Positions 1 to 8,087 of a stretch of DNA of 64,000 nt are shown here, piece by piece (position 1 is the first letter of the stretch; each line of letters opens with the position of its first letter). The DNA is from Pseudomonas sp. URMO17WK12:I11 (GTDB taxonomy: Bacteria > Pseudomonadota > Gammaproteobacteria > Pseudomonadales > Pseudomonadaceae). The position numbers were made by a program, and so were the translations under genes. The stretch covers positions 88,588-152,587 of the forward strand of contig NZ_VEDF01000001.1 of the NCBI RefSeq assembly GCF_007677725.1, given 5' to 3'. A model generated the notes under the pieces. It searched no databases. It saw only the letters and a program-made list of their open reading frames with translations, and had not been told where the DNA came from.

Positions 1-347
1 GCCAATAACGTCTGTGACAGGCGCGCGCGACCGCCTTGTTGATACGACGCGATAGCGCGCCATGCGCCAAGGCGTACAAGTGTAGGAGCGAGCAGAGCTC
101 GCGATGCGCCGCGCGAGCGGCGCTCGATCTCCCTATCGATGATGTGCGTCTGGAGGGTGTCGGAATCCGGTTTTTGCTGCAATGGGCAGGGCGGGAGGGT
201 GTTGTCGCCCTTGAGATCGAGCGCTGCCCGCGCGGCGCATCGCGAGCTCTGCTCGCTCCTACGTTTGTTTCGGGCCAATAACGTCTGTGACAGGCGCGCG
301 CGACCGCCTTGTTGATACGACGCGATAGCGCGTCAGGCGCCAAGGCG
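1..347. repeat. 74-bp direct repeat flanking a REP-type inverted repeat
   Basis: Positions 1-74 and 274-347 are near-identical direct copies; I count the first 59 bases as identical, then two differences. Between them a perfect 34-bp inverted repeat (arms 82-115 and 229-262) extends imperfectly inward to 131/213. The arms begin GTAGGAGCGAGC, the look of Pseudomonas putida REP elements, and two facing REPs with a short spacer is a REPIN/BIME arrangement. The only open frame (36-281) is a by-product of the repeat and has no ribosome-binding site. The rest up to 484 holds only the leader of the lipid kinase gene. Confidence 0.75.
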
Positions 348-484
348 GACGCGCGCAAATCCCACAGGAATAATTGGGGCCAGCGCGATGGCGCCACGAT
401 CAGCTGTTTTGCGCGCCGTGTGCAGCATTCCGGCGTTCTGCGTGGTCGAGATCAGGACTGAATGATCGTGAGGGAGAAATTGTC

Positions 485-1372
485 ATGTCAGAGCGCAAGG
501 CAATGTTGATTCTGCATGGCAAGCAGGCCATGAACGAGGCGGTGCGCGAGGCCGTGATGGCCATGCGCGAGCGCGGCTGGCAACTGGATGTGCGTGTCAC
601 CTGGGAAGGGGGCGATGCTCAGCGTCTGGTGAGCGAGGCCCTGGCAGACGGTTACCGGCAGGTCATCGCCGGTGGCGGGGACGGGACCCTGCGCGAGGTC
701 GCCGAAGCCATGGGCAAGGCGCGTACCGAAGCCAGCCTTGCGCTGTTACCTCTGGGTACGGCCAATGATTTCGCCAAGGCCGCTGGCGTTTCGCTGGAGC
801 CAGCCGAAGCCTTGGCACTGCTTGAGCTGCCCGCGCGGCCGGTCGATCTCGGTCAGGTGGGCGATCAGTTGTTCCTCAACATGGCCACCGGCGGGTTCGG
901 CAGCCAGGTCACCGCCAGCACCTCGGAAGATCTGAAAAAAATGCTCGGCGCTGCCGCCTACCTGTTCACTGGACTTTCACGCTTCAGTGAATTGCAGGCC
1001 GCCTCGGTGCAAGTGTCCGGACCGGGTTTCGATTGGCAGGGTGACCTATTGGCGCTCGGCATCGGTAACGGTCGCCAAGCCGGCGGCGGTCAGGCCCTGT
1101 GCCCGGAGGCCCTGGTCGATGATGGCTTGCTCGATGTCGCCATCTTGCCTGCACCCGTGGAGATGGTCGGTGCACTGCGTGACCTGCTCGGCGGTGAAGG
1201 CTTGTTCGTGCGCACCCGCTTGCCGTGGGTGGAAATCAAATGCTCCCAGGGCCTGGACATCAACCTCGATGGCGAGCCGTTGAAAGCTGACAGCCTGCGC
1301 TTCGAGGCACGGCCATCAGCGCTGCGCCTGCACCTGCCAAGTGACTCACCGCTGCTCAGTCATCCAGGCTGA
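485..1372 (+). CDS. yegS: YegS/DAGK-family lipid kinase
   Basis: This is a 295-residue protein of the diacylglycerol-kinase catalytic family, close to the usual YegS length of about 300. It carries the nucleotide-binding signature GGGDGT at about residues 63-68, followed by the LPLGTANDFA block typical of the family. By family knowledge it would phosphorylate a membrane lipid such as phosphatidylglycerol or diacylglycerol; the true substrate is not visible here. The ATG at 485 is preceded by AGGGAG at good spacing. The longer frame from 374 has no such signal. The 3' end overlaps the convergent response-regulator gene by 17 bp. Confidence 0.88.
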   Translation: MSERKAMLILHGKQAMNEAVREAVMAMRERGWQLDVRVTWEGGDAQRLVSEALADGYRQVIAGGGDGTLREVAEAMGKARTEASLALLPLGTANDFAKAAGVSLEPAEALALLELPARPVDLGQVGDQLFLNMATGGFGSQVTASTSEDLKKMLGAAAYLFTGLSRFSELQAASVQVSGPGFDWQGDLLALGIGNGRQAGGGQALCPEALVDDGLLDVAILPAPVEMVGALRDLLGGEGLFVRTRLPWVEIKCSQGLDINLDGEPLKADSLRFEARPSALRLHLPSDSPLLSHPG

Positions 1373-2015
1373 TGATCTTTTCGCGCACGGCGAACAACAC
1401 CAGGCCCGCCACGTCGTAGATCTGCAGGCGCTTCATGACCTGCGAGCGATGGGTTTCCACGGTCTTGATCGACAGGCCCAAGCCTGCGGCGATCTCGCGC
1501 GTGGATTTGCCGCGCACGATCAGCCGCAGGATTTCGATCTGGCGGGCCGTCAGATTATGTCGGTCGACCGTCGCTTGCTTGCCGCCATGGCTGCGCATCA
1601 GCGCCTGGTTGATCACGGTGTGGGCGATGGCCGGGCTGAGGTAGCGCTCGCCATTACGCAAGGCGGTCAACGCCTGCTCGAGCTCGGTGGCCGTGGCATC
1701 CTTGAGCAGGTAGCCATGGGCGCCGCTTTCCAAGGCGCGCATGATCAGGTCCGGATCGGTGTGCATCGACAGGATCAGCACATTGCAGGTATGCCCGTTG
1801 GCGCGCAGTTGCGTCAGGGCATCCAGGCCGCTGGTCGAGCGCATCGAGATGTCCAGCAGGACGATGTCCGGTGCCAGTTGCCCGACCCGCTCCAACAATT
1901 GGTCGCCATCGTCGGCCTCGCCGATCACCGTGTAGCCGGGAATGTCGCCGACCAATGCTCGAACGCCGGCCCGAATGAGCGAATGATCGTCCACCAGCAG
2001 CAATCTACAGGTCAT
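1356..2015 (-). CDS. NarL/FixJ-family response regulator
   Basis: This 219-residue protein has an N-terminal receiver domain (VDDHS acidic pocket at about residues 8-12, phospho-acceptor Asp in LLDISM near residue 55, Lys in LLKDA near 105) and a C-terminal LuxR-type helix-turn-helix (LTARQIEILRLIVRGKSTREIA through KTVETHRS). It would bind DNA when phosphorylated. Its start codon overlaps the stop of the upstream histidine kinase (ATGA, 2012-2015), so the two are translationally coupled and form a cognate pair. The regulon cannot be told from sequence. Confidence 0.9.
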   Translation of the reverse strand: MTCRLLLVDDHSLIRAGVRALVGDIPGYTVIGEADDGDQLLERVGQLAPDIVLLDISMRSTSGLDALTQLRANGHTCNVLILSMHTDPDLIMRALESGAHGYLLKDATATELEQALTALRNGERYLSPAIAHTVINQALMRSHGGKQATVDRHNLTARQIEILRLIVRGKSTREIAAGLGLSIKTVETHRSQVMKRLQIYDVAGLVLFAVREKIISLDD

Positions 2016-2902
2016 GATCGAGCAGGCGTCCTGGCGCGTTCATGGGTGCGTGGCGGCCAGGGAAACACGACCTCGATGCGCGTGCCGCTGCCCGGCTGAC
2101 TGTCAATGACCAGGGCGCCACTGTGCGCGGTGGCCCGCTCGCGCATTCCGGCCATGCCGCGCTGGCCAACCGCTGCCGGATTGGCGGCAGGCGTGAAGCC
2201 TAGGCCGTCGTCCTGAATCGACAGCCCCAGCCCGTCCGCACGACGTTCGAGGCGGATGACGAGGTTGCTCGCCTGGGCATGGCGCAGCACATTGGTGACG
2301 GCCTCTTGCGTGATACGAAACGCTGCCATGGCGACCTCCTCGTTGATGCCACCCAGGCGCTGTTGGCATTCAAGGCTCCAGTGCAGCTCGGTGCTTTGCA
2401 GGGTACGTACCAGGTGAGCCCGCAGGCAGGCTTCCAGGCCCAAGCTGGCCAGCTGCCTGGGATTGAGCAGCGCAGTGACATTGCGCACTTTGCCCAGGGT
2501 GTCTTCAAGGGTGTGGCAGACACCCCCACAGTGCGCCTGCAGGTCGTCTGGGACCCGCCGTTGCAACCACTGCAGCTGCAGCTTGGCGGCGGTCAGCAAC
2601 TGGCCGATGTCGTCGTGCAATTCGCGGCTCAGGTGCTGGCGCTCCTGTTCCTGCACCTTGAGCATCCGCCCAGCCAACTCTGCCGGACGCAAGCTGATGG
2701 ACCTGGCGCCCTGGCTCATGTACCCGCCAACACCCAGGGTGGCGAGCAGCTGCAGCGCCAGCAGCCAGGCAGGCAGGGTATGTTCAAGCACCACCACGGT
2801 CAGATTGGCCAGCAACGAGGCCACACACAGCAGCGCCGTCGCCCAGCGCAGCAAGGTAACGCGCGGGCGGCGGCGCAGAGATTTCTTCAAGCGTGGGAAC
2901 AT
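2012..2902 (-). CDS. membrane sensor histidine kinase of the NarX/UhpB type
   Basis: About 296 residues. Two hydrophobic segments near the N terminus (roughly residues 20-60) are followed by a HisKA_3 dimerisation motif with the phospho-accepting His in SRELHDDIGQ, then a HATPase domain with QEAVTNVLRHA (N box) and DDGLGF (G box). There is almost no periplasmic domain, so the signal is probably sensed in or near the membrane. It lies immediately upstream of, and overlaps, the NarL-type regulator. The frame opens further upstream to 2956; I chose the Met before FPRLKKSLRRR as the likely start, but no strong ribosome-binding site decides it. Confidence 0.85.
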   Translation of the reverse strand: MFPRLKKSLRRRPRVTLLRWATALLCVASLLANLTVVVLEHTLPAWLLALQLLATLGVGGYMSQGARSISLRPAELAGRMLKVQEQERQHLSRELHDDIGQLLTAAKLQLQWLQRRVPDDLQAHCGGVCHTLEDTLGKVRNVTALLNPRQLASLGLEACLRAHLVRTLQSTELHWSLECQQRLGGINEEVAMAAFRITQEAVTNVLRHAQASNLVIRLERRADGLGLSIQDDGLGFTPAANPAAVGQRGMAGMRERATAHSGALVIDSQPGSGTRIEVVFPWPPRTHERARTPARS

Positions 2903-3220
2903 AAAATGAAAAGCCACTGAAGTCTTGCTGATTGAGGCCATGCACAACGCTGGCAAACCAGCCCCTGCGCGTTATTTAGAGTGCCGAGCTGGCTTAGTTA
3001 GCGCGCATGTTAACACTTTGCCACGCGTTGGTCGCGGCACAGGGTAGGTGTAAACCTCAGTATTTGCGGGGCGCTGAATGGGTTTGTTGACAACGACCCA
3101 ATGTAACGAAATATCGCCGGCTATATCACCAGATGTTGCTGCATGTTAATTAAACGAAGCGCGCTCAAGTGCGGCTTTACCAACTAACACCAGATTACAT
3201 GTTGTACGAGCGTCGCCGGG
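2903..3220. other. intergenic region without recognisable gene
   Basis: An AT-richer spacer of about 318 bases between two leftward genes. It contains TTGACA followed after 17 bases by AATATC on the + strand (about 3087-3115), which could be a chance promoter since no rightward gene follows. I see no open frame with a ribosome-binding site, no RNA gene and no convincing terminator. Confidence 0.4.
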
Positions 3221-3742
3221 TTAGCGATTGTTTTTACCAAGCCAGCTGGCAACGTCTGTGACCAGGTCGGGATGGGTTGCGCCCGTTGAATGAGCACACA
3301 GTCGACCTTGCTCGGTGCAAGACGCACACGTTTGCGGCAGTGGCTGATCAAGGGCTTCTGCCAGCTCGCTGAGCAATGCGCTCTGCTCGCCGTTTTCCAG
3401 AGCCAGGCGGCCAGTGCGTCTATCGACCAGCTCCAGTTGCCACGCCAGCAGGACCAAGCAGGCATTGAGGATTGGCAAGGCGCCGTTGTTCAGCCGTCGT
3501 TGCTGGCACGCTGGGGCCAGTAACTGATGCAGCACGCTGGCGTAGTGGGCGATTTCCGGCAAACCCAAACTGTCGGCGCGGCGCGCCAGGGTGGCCAGTA
3601 CATGGTTCAGGCACTGACAGGCATCTGCATCGTTAGCGATCAACTCCAAATGCTGCAGGCATTCTTGGGCCTGGGTCAGCAACACCTGAGCGTCCAGCAG
3701 GAAACCCTGCACCGTGTCGTATGACGCCGTGCCGTCCATCAT
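3221..3742 (-). CDS. degenerate HPt-like protein, function unknown
   Basis: About 173 residues, mostly helical. The segment CLNHVLATLARRADSLGLPEI, with HYASVLHQLL after it, has the spacing of a CheA/HPt helix pair. The expected phosphorylatable His in the HTLKG-type motif is missing, so phosphotransfer is doubtful. The C-terminal part has a CASCTEQGRLC cysteine cluster. AGGAG lies just upstream of two adjacent Met codons (3742 and 3739), so the longer frame from 3781 is unlikely. It sits next to cheV, which suggests a signalling role, but that is inference. Confidence 0.6.
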   Translation of the reverse strand: MMDGTASYDTVQGFLLDAQVLLTQAQECLQHLELIANDADACQCLNHVLATLARRADSLGLPEIAHYASVLHQLLAPACQQRRLNNGALPILNACLVLLAWQLELVDRRTGRLALENGEQSALLSELAEALDQPLPQTCASCTEQGRLCAHSTGATHPDLVTDVASWLGKNNR

Positions 3743-4088
3743 GCCGCTCCTGCGCGTTGCGCGGGAGAGATTGACGGCCACGCCTTATCGATCGCTAGCA
3801 AAAGCCTGACTCCATTCATGCAGTGAGAATGGCGTCACAATAATGGCTAAAGGATATCGCGAACATCAGGTTGCACCTGATTGCCTCTAGGGGTTTCCCT
3901 GAGAGCAGTGCAGTCCGCTTGGCGATTGCTGGCCTATCACAAATAGACCTGCCGGCAGTAAAGCATGATGTTATTGTGATATCAATTGCCCTTCGGGCGT
4001 TTTTCACCCTGGGGTCAAGATGCCCGACCAATGGCCGATACAGGGCCGTTCAGTTCTTTTTTTCACTACCAAACCAGGGGGTTTTCCA
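3743..4088. other. intergenic region between divergent HPt-like gene and cheV
   Basis: About 346 bases between divergently transcribed genes, so both promoters should lie here. A small GCCC-TTC-GGGC hairpin followed by TTTTT at 3988-4003 resembles a weak terminator or attenuator ahead of cheV. I could not find a clear sigma-28 or sigma-70 promoter. Confidence 0.35.
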
Positions 4089-5024
4089 ATGGCTGGCATT
4101 CTTGACACAGTCGACCAACGCACACAGCTGGTGGGTGAGAATCGCCTGGAAATCCTGATGTTCCGACTGGCCGGCCGTCAGTTGTTCGCGATCAATGTTT
4201 TCAAGGTGCAGGAGGTACTGCAGCTGCCGCGCCTGACGCTGATGCCGCAACGCCATGCGTTCGTCTGTGGCGTGGTCAACCTGCGGGGTCAGACCCTTCC
4301 GGTGATCGACCTGTCCCAGGCCATTGGCATGCGCGCGCTGCAACCGGGGCCGGACAGCACCATCATCGTCACCGAATACAACCGCTCGGTGCAGGCGTTT
4401 CTAGTGGGTGGCGTGGATCGCATCGTCAACATGAACTGGGAGGCGATCATGCCGCCGCCCACCAGCGCGGGTCGCCAGCACTACCTGACCGCCATCACCA
4501 AGGTCGATGAGCAGTTGGTGGAGATCATCGACGTGGAAAAGGTCCTGGCCGAGATCGTCCCGTACAACGCTCGGGTATCGGGCGAGAAACTCGCCGACCC
4601 GGTGCTGGCCCGTGCTCGCGGGCGCGAAGTGCTGCTGGTGGACGACTCCAGTGTGGCCCTGGCGCAGCTGCGCGATACCCTCTCGCAGTTGGGCGTCAAG
4701 CTGCATGTGGCCAGCGACGGCCTCAAGGCGTTGCGCATGCTCAAGGGCTGGGCCGATGCCGGTGAAGATGTCTGCGAGAAGCTGCTGATGGTGTTCACCG
4801 ATGCCGAGATGCCTGAGATGGACGGCTACCGATTGACCACCGAAATCCGCAATGACCCTCGTCTGCGCGGGCTCTACGTGGTCCTGCACACATCGCTGTC
4901 GGGCAGCTTCAACGAATCGATGGTAAAAAAAGTCGGCTGCGACAACTTCCTCTCCAAGTTCCAGCCCGACCGTCTGGTCGAAGTGGTCAAGCAACGCCTG
5001 TTGCTCGACACCAGCAACGCGTGA
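4089..5024 (+). CDS. cheV: chemotaxis coupling protein CheV (CheW domain plus receiver)
   Basis: This 311-residue protein has an N-terminal CheW-like domain (about residues 20-160) and a C-terminal receiver domain (about 175-300) with the acidic pair VDDSS, phospho-acceptor Asp in VFTDAEMPEMDG and conserved Lys in NFLSKFQ. CheV proteins couple chemoreceptors to CheA and are phosphorylated for adaptation at the membrane-bound receptor array. The start at the Met of MAGILDTVDQ matches the usual CheV N terminus; the frame is open upstream to 4020 without a good ribosome-binding site. It stands alone, away from the main che operon. Confidence 0.93.
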   Translation: MAGILDTVDQRTQLVGENRLEILMFRLAGRQLFAINVFKVQEVLQLPRLTLMPQRHAFVCGVVNLRGQTLPVIDLSQAIGMRALQPGPDSTIIVTEYNRSVQAFLVGGVDRIVNMNWEAIMPPPTSAGRQHYLTAITKVDEQLVEIIDVEKVLAEIVPYNARVSGEKLADPVLARARGREVLLVDDSSVALAQLRDTLSQLGVKLHVASDGLKALRMLKGWADAGEDVCEKLLMVFTDAEMPEMDGYRLTTEIRNDPRLRGLYVVLHTSLSGSFNESMVKKVGCDNFLSKFQPDRLVEVVKQRLLLDTSNA

Positions 5025-5080
5025 TCCAGCCAGCGGCCAGGTATAAGCTTGTGCTTTGAGTTGGCACGAGGCGCGCAGGG

Positions 5081-5884
5081 ATGTTTCTCAGTGAGTTGTA
5101 CCGGTATCCGGTGAAGTCGGGGCAGGCCGAGCGTTTGCAGGCATCCGGCGTGGGCCTGTTGGGCCTTCAGGGTGACCGGCGCTGGATGGTGGTCGAGCAG
5201 GACAATGGACGTTTCCTCACCCAACGGGCCTGGCCGCAGTTGAGTCAGTTGCAGGCCAGCGACAGCGCCGCTGGAGGGCTGCTGCTGCAGGTGCCGGGAC
5301 AGGCGCCGCTGAGCGTGCCGGTGCCCGATGCCGATACTGCGCTGCGGGGTGTGACCTTGTGGCGCGACACCTTGCGCGTGCCGGACGCCGGAGACGAGGT
5401 GGCTGCCTGGCTGTCGCAGTGGCTAGGCAAGGCGGTGCGCCTGGTGCACTGTCCCGAGCAGCGTGCACGGTATCTGCCCAGCGGCTATGGCCTGAACAGT
5501 GATCGCGCGGCATTTCCGGACGGCTTTCCCTTGCTGCTGGTAGGACAGGGCTCGGTGGATGACCTCAGCCGCCGGGTTGGCCGACCGATGGAAGTACTGC
5601 GCCTGCGGCCCAACCTGGTGGTTGCGGGCGCTGCGCCATTTGCCGAGGACGGCTGGATGCGCATTCGCATCGGCACCCTGGAATTCCGCCTGCTCAAGCC
5701 AAGCGTGCGCTGCATCTTCACCACGCTGGACCCTGCAACCGGCGCGCGCAGCGCCGACCGCGAGCCGTTGAGCACCTTGAAAACCTACCGGGAGAAGGAC
5801 GGCGACATTCTGTTTGGGCAGAACCTGGCGGTCGATGGCGAAGGGTGGCTGGAAGTCGGTATGAAGGTCGAAGTCCTGGCGTGA
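5081..5884 (+). CDS. MOSC-domain protein (YcbX-like)
   Basis: A 267-residue protein with an N-terminal MOSC_N beta-barrel (residues 1-110, starting with the typical LYRYPVKS) and a MOSC domain carrying the conserved molybdenum-cofactor cysteine in VRCIFTTLDP (Cys211). Family members such as E. coli YcbX take part in detoxifying N-hydroxylated base analogues with the molybdenum cofactor. The 2Fe-2S domain fused in E. coli YcbX is absent here, so a separate electron donor would be needed. It converges with slt across a strong hairpin. Confidence 0.85.
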   Translation: MFLSELYRYPVKSGQAERLQASGVGLLGLQGDRRWMVVEQDNGRFLTQRAWPQLSQLQASDSAAGGLLLQVPGQAPLSVPVPDADTALRGVTLWRDTLRVPDAGDEVAAWLSQWLGKAVRLVHCPEQRARYLPSGYGLNSDRAAFPDGFPLLLVGQGSVDDLSRRVGRPMEVLRLRPNLVVAGAAPFAEDGWMRIRIGTLEFRLLKPSVRCIFTTLDPATGARSADREPLSTLKTYREKDGDILFGQNLAVDGEGWLEVGMKVEVLA

Positions 5885-5896
5885 GCCAGGACGTGG

Positions 5897-5931
5897 GCAG
5901 GCCTGCACGGGCAATGCCGGTGCAGGCCTGC
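5897..5931. terminator. inverted repeat between convergent genes
   Basis: Arms 5897-5907 (GCAGGCCTGCA) and 5921-5931 (TGCAGGCCTGC) are perfect complements around a short loop, between the ends of the MOSC gene and slt. There is no U-tract on either side, so termination is inferred from position. Confidence 0.5.
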
Positions 5932-5936
5932 AGCGG

Positions 5937-7865
5937 TTACATGTCGTCGAAGTAGCGCTCGTGCCAGTCCACCAGCGGCTGTGGCACGTTGAGCTTCTGC
6001 CCGTAGATCACCGAGTACGACAGCACGTTCTGCACGTACTGACGGGTCTCGTCGAACGGAATCGACTCCACCCACACGTCGAAGCTCAGGTGCTTGGCGC
6101 CCTTGAGCCACTGGCGAACCCGCCCCGGCCCTGCGTTGTACGCTGCCGAAGCCAGAACACGGTTGCCATTGAACTGACCGTGCACCTGGCTCAGGTAGGC
6201 CGCGCCGACCTGGATGTTCTTGTCCGGGTTGAACATCTGCTGGGGCGAGGCCAGGGGGATGCTGAACTTGCGCGCAGTTTCCTTGGCAGTGGCCGGCATC
6301 ACCTGCATCAGGCCACTGGCACCGACGCTGGAGCGGGCATCTTCCATGAAGGCACTCTCCTGACGCGTAATGGCGAACACCCAGCTCGAATGCAGGCCCC
6401 GCACCTTGGCCTCACGCACCAGGGTGTCGCGGTAGGCCATCGGGAAGCGCACTTCCAGATCATCCCAGTACTGCGCCTGGCTGATGGTGCGGATGGCTGG
6501 GAAGTACCAGCGCATGTCGTAGGCCAGGCGCGCCTGCGCGACCATTTCGTCGCGGCTGAAGTGACGGCTTACGTGGTACCACTCGCGGCGCCCTTCGACG
6601 ATCTGGCCACGTGCATGAAACTCCAGCGCGCGGCGGATGCCAGGGGCGTTGCGCACCTTGTTGACCAATTGCGGGCTCAGGACCAGCGGCCGGTTGTTCA
6701 GTTGGTAAGGGGTTTTCGCCCGATCGGCCGCCAGGAAGCCGTAGAAGTCGCGTTCGCGGGCGACGTTCTTGTACAGCAGCGGAATCTGCGGGTTGTTCGG
6801 CTGCGCCAGCTCCAGGCTGCGGGCCTGCCAGTACTTCCAGCGGTTGCTGCTGGCCAGGTCCTGGGGCAGGCGTTTGGTCAGCTCGTAGACGTCTTCCCAG
6901 CGGCCCAGGCGCAGCAGCAAGCGCAGGCGCCACTCACTGACGGTGTTGTCGCGCAGCTCCGGGTCATAGCGCGTCATCAGGTCGAGCGCGCGTGGGTCGT
7001 AGCGGCGTGCCAGGGTCAGGCCGATTTCGCGGGCAATGGCGACTTTCTCGTCGCGCGAGAAGTGCATGCGTTGGGCATAGTCGTCGAGCAGCGCCATGGC
7101 CCGCTCCGGGTCCTGACGGGCCAGACGCCGCAGGCCCAGGCTGACGACATCGGACATGGCCTCGTTGACCGGGGTGAAACGCGACGGCTGATTGAGCAGC
7201 TCAGGCTTCTGCGCGACGTCGATGAGCAACTTGCCCTGGGCGCCGAGTGTGGTCAGGCCCTGCACCAGGCTGTTGGCCAGCGGATAGTTGCGCGCCTGGG
7301 CGGCAAGCTTGGCGCGGTTCCAGCGCCTGGCTTCGGTCAGTTGGCCTTCGGCGGCCCACATGCCGAACAGGGTATCGCACGCGGCCGGTTGTGCCTTGCC
7401 GACGTTCCACAGTTTTTCGGCGCTGGCAAAGCCCTCGGCGCGCTGGCCGTGGCTGAGTTGGTACTGGCCGTTGAGGCAGTCGAGCTCGGTGAAGTTGAGC
7501 TTGGGATCGTAGTACTTGGCGAAGGTGTCCCATTCGCCGCGTTCGGCCAGCCAGCGCAACCAGCGCAGTTTCATCCAGTTGGCCTGGGGCAGGTCGCCGT
7601 GCTTGGCCAGAAACGCTTCGATCTCCTGGTTGCTGGCGCTTTTCAGGCGCGCGGTCAGTTCGTCGTAGGCCAGGTACGGCGTCAGCGGGTAGTCGCTCAG
7701 CGCCTGGGCATAGCGCAGGTATGGGCCCTTGTCGCCCTTGGCCAGCGCGCGCTTGGCTTCGTCGTAGTATTGGCGTTGCTGGGAAAGCTCGATGGCTTGC
7801 GCGGCACTGGCGGTGGCGGCGCTAAGCAGCAGGCATGAAGCAATTTGTAACAGGCGGCTGCGCAT
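5937..7865 (-). CDS. slt: soluble lytic murein transglycosylase Slt
   Basis: A 642-residue periplasmic enzyme that cleaves the MurNAc-GlcNAc bond to give 1,6-anhydro-muropeptides. A signal peptide (LLQIASCLLLSAATASAAQA) precedes a long alpha-superhelical U-domain. The C-terminal SLT domain holds the catalytic Glu in TRQESAF (about residue 495), then GLMQVMPATA and AAYNAGPGR. The length matches Slt70. I start at the Met before RSRLLQIAS because the signal peptide begins there; an in-frame Met lies 8 codons upstream. Confidence 0.94.
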   Translation of the reverse strand: MRSRLLQIASCLLLSAATASAAQAIELSQQRQYYDEAKRALAKGDKGPYLRYAQALSDYPLTPYLAYDELTARLKSASNQEIEAFLAKHGDLPQANWMKLRWLRWLAERGEWDTFAKYYDPKLNFTELDCLNGQYQLSHGQRAEGFASAEKLWNVGKAQPAACDTLFGMWAAEGQLTEARRWNRAKLAAQARNYPLANSLVQGLTTLGAQGKLLIDVAQKPELLNQPSRFTPVNEAMSDVVSLGLRRLARQDPERAMALLDDYAQRMHFSRDEKVAIAREIGLTLARRYDPRALDLMTRYDPELRDNTVSEWRLRLLLRLGRWEDVYELTKRLPQDLASSNRWKYWQARSLELAQPNNPQIPLLYKNVARERDFYGFLAADRAKTPYQLNNRPLVLSPQLVNKVRNAPGIRRALEFHARGQIVEGRREWYHVSRHFSRDEMVAQARLAYDMRWYFPAIRTISQAQYWDDLEVRFPMAYRDTLVREAKVRGLHSSWVFAITRQESAFMEDARSSVGASGLMQVMPATAKETARKFSIPLASPQQMFNPDKNIQVGAAYLSQVHGQFNGNRVLASAAYNAGPGRVRQWLKGAKHLSFDVWVESIPFDETRQYVQNVLSYSVIYGQKLNVPQPLVDWHERYFDDM

Positions 7866-8087
7866 GATACGTCCGGGCAGTTGAACCATGGGGCAGTGGC
7901 GGCCAGGCCGACACGATGAGGATCCGATTGCCCTAGCTTAGCCGTTTGCCGGCGACCGATGATAGCGCTGTGCTTGTAACCAGCCATTTACCGCGACCGG
8001 GCGTCGCCGCGACGCTCGGCAGCCGGCAACGTGATGCCCGCAACGGCCAAGTCAGGTAGAATGCGCGCCCGCTTTCTGGAGACGAAC

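Noticed and set aside
36..281. 81-codon frame in the first 300 bases
   Set aside because: Lies within the inverted REP arms and has no ribosome-binding site.
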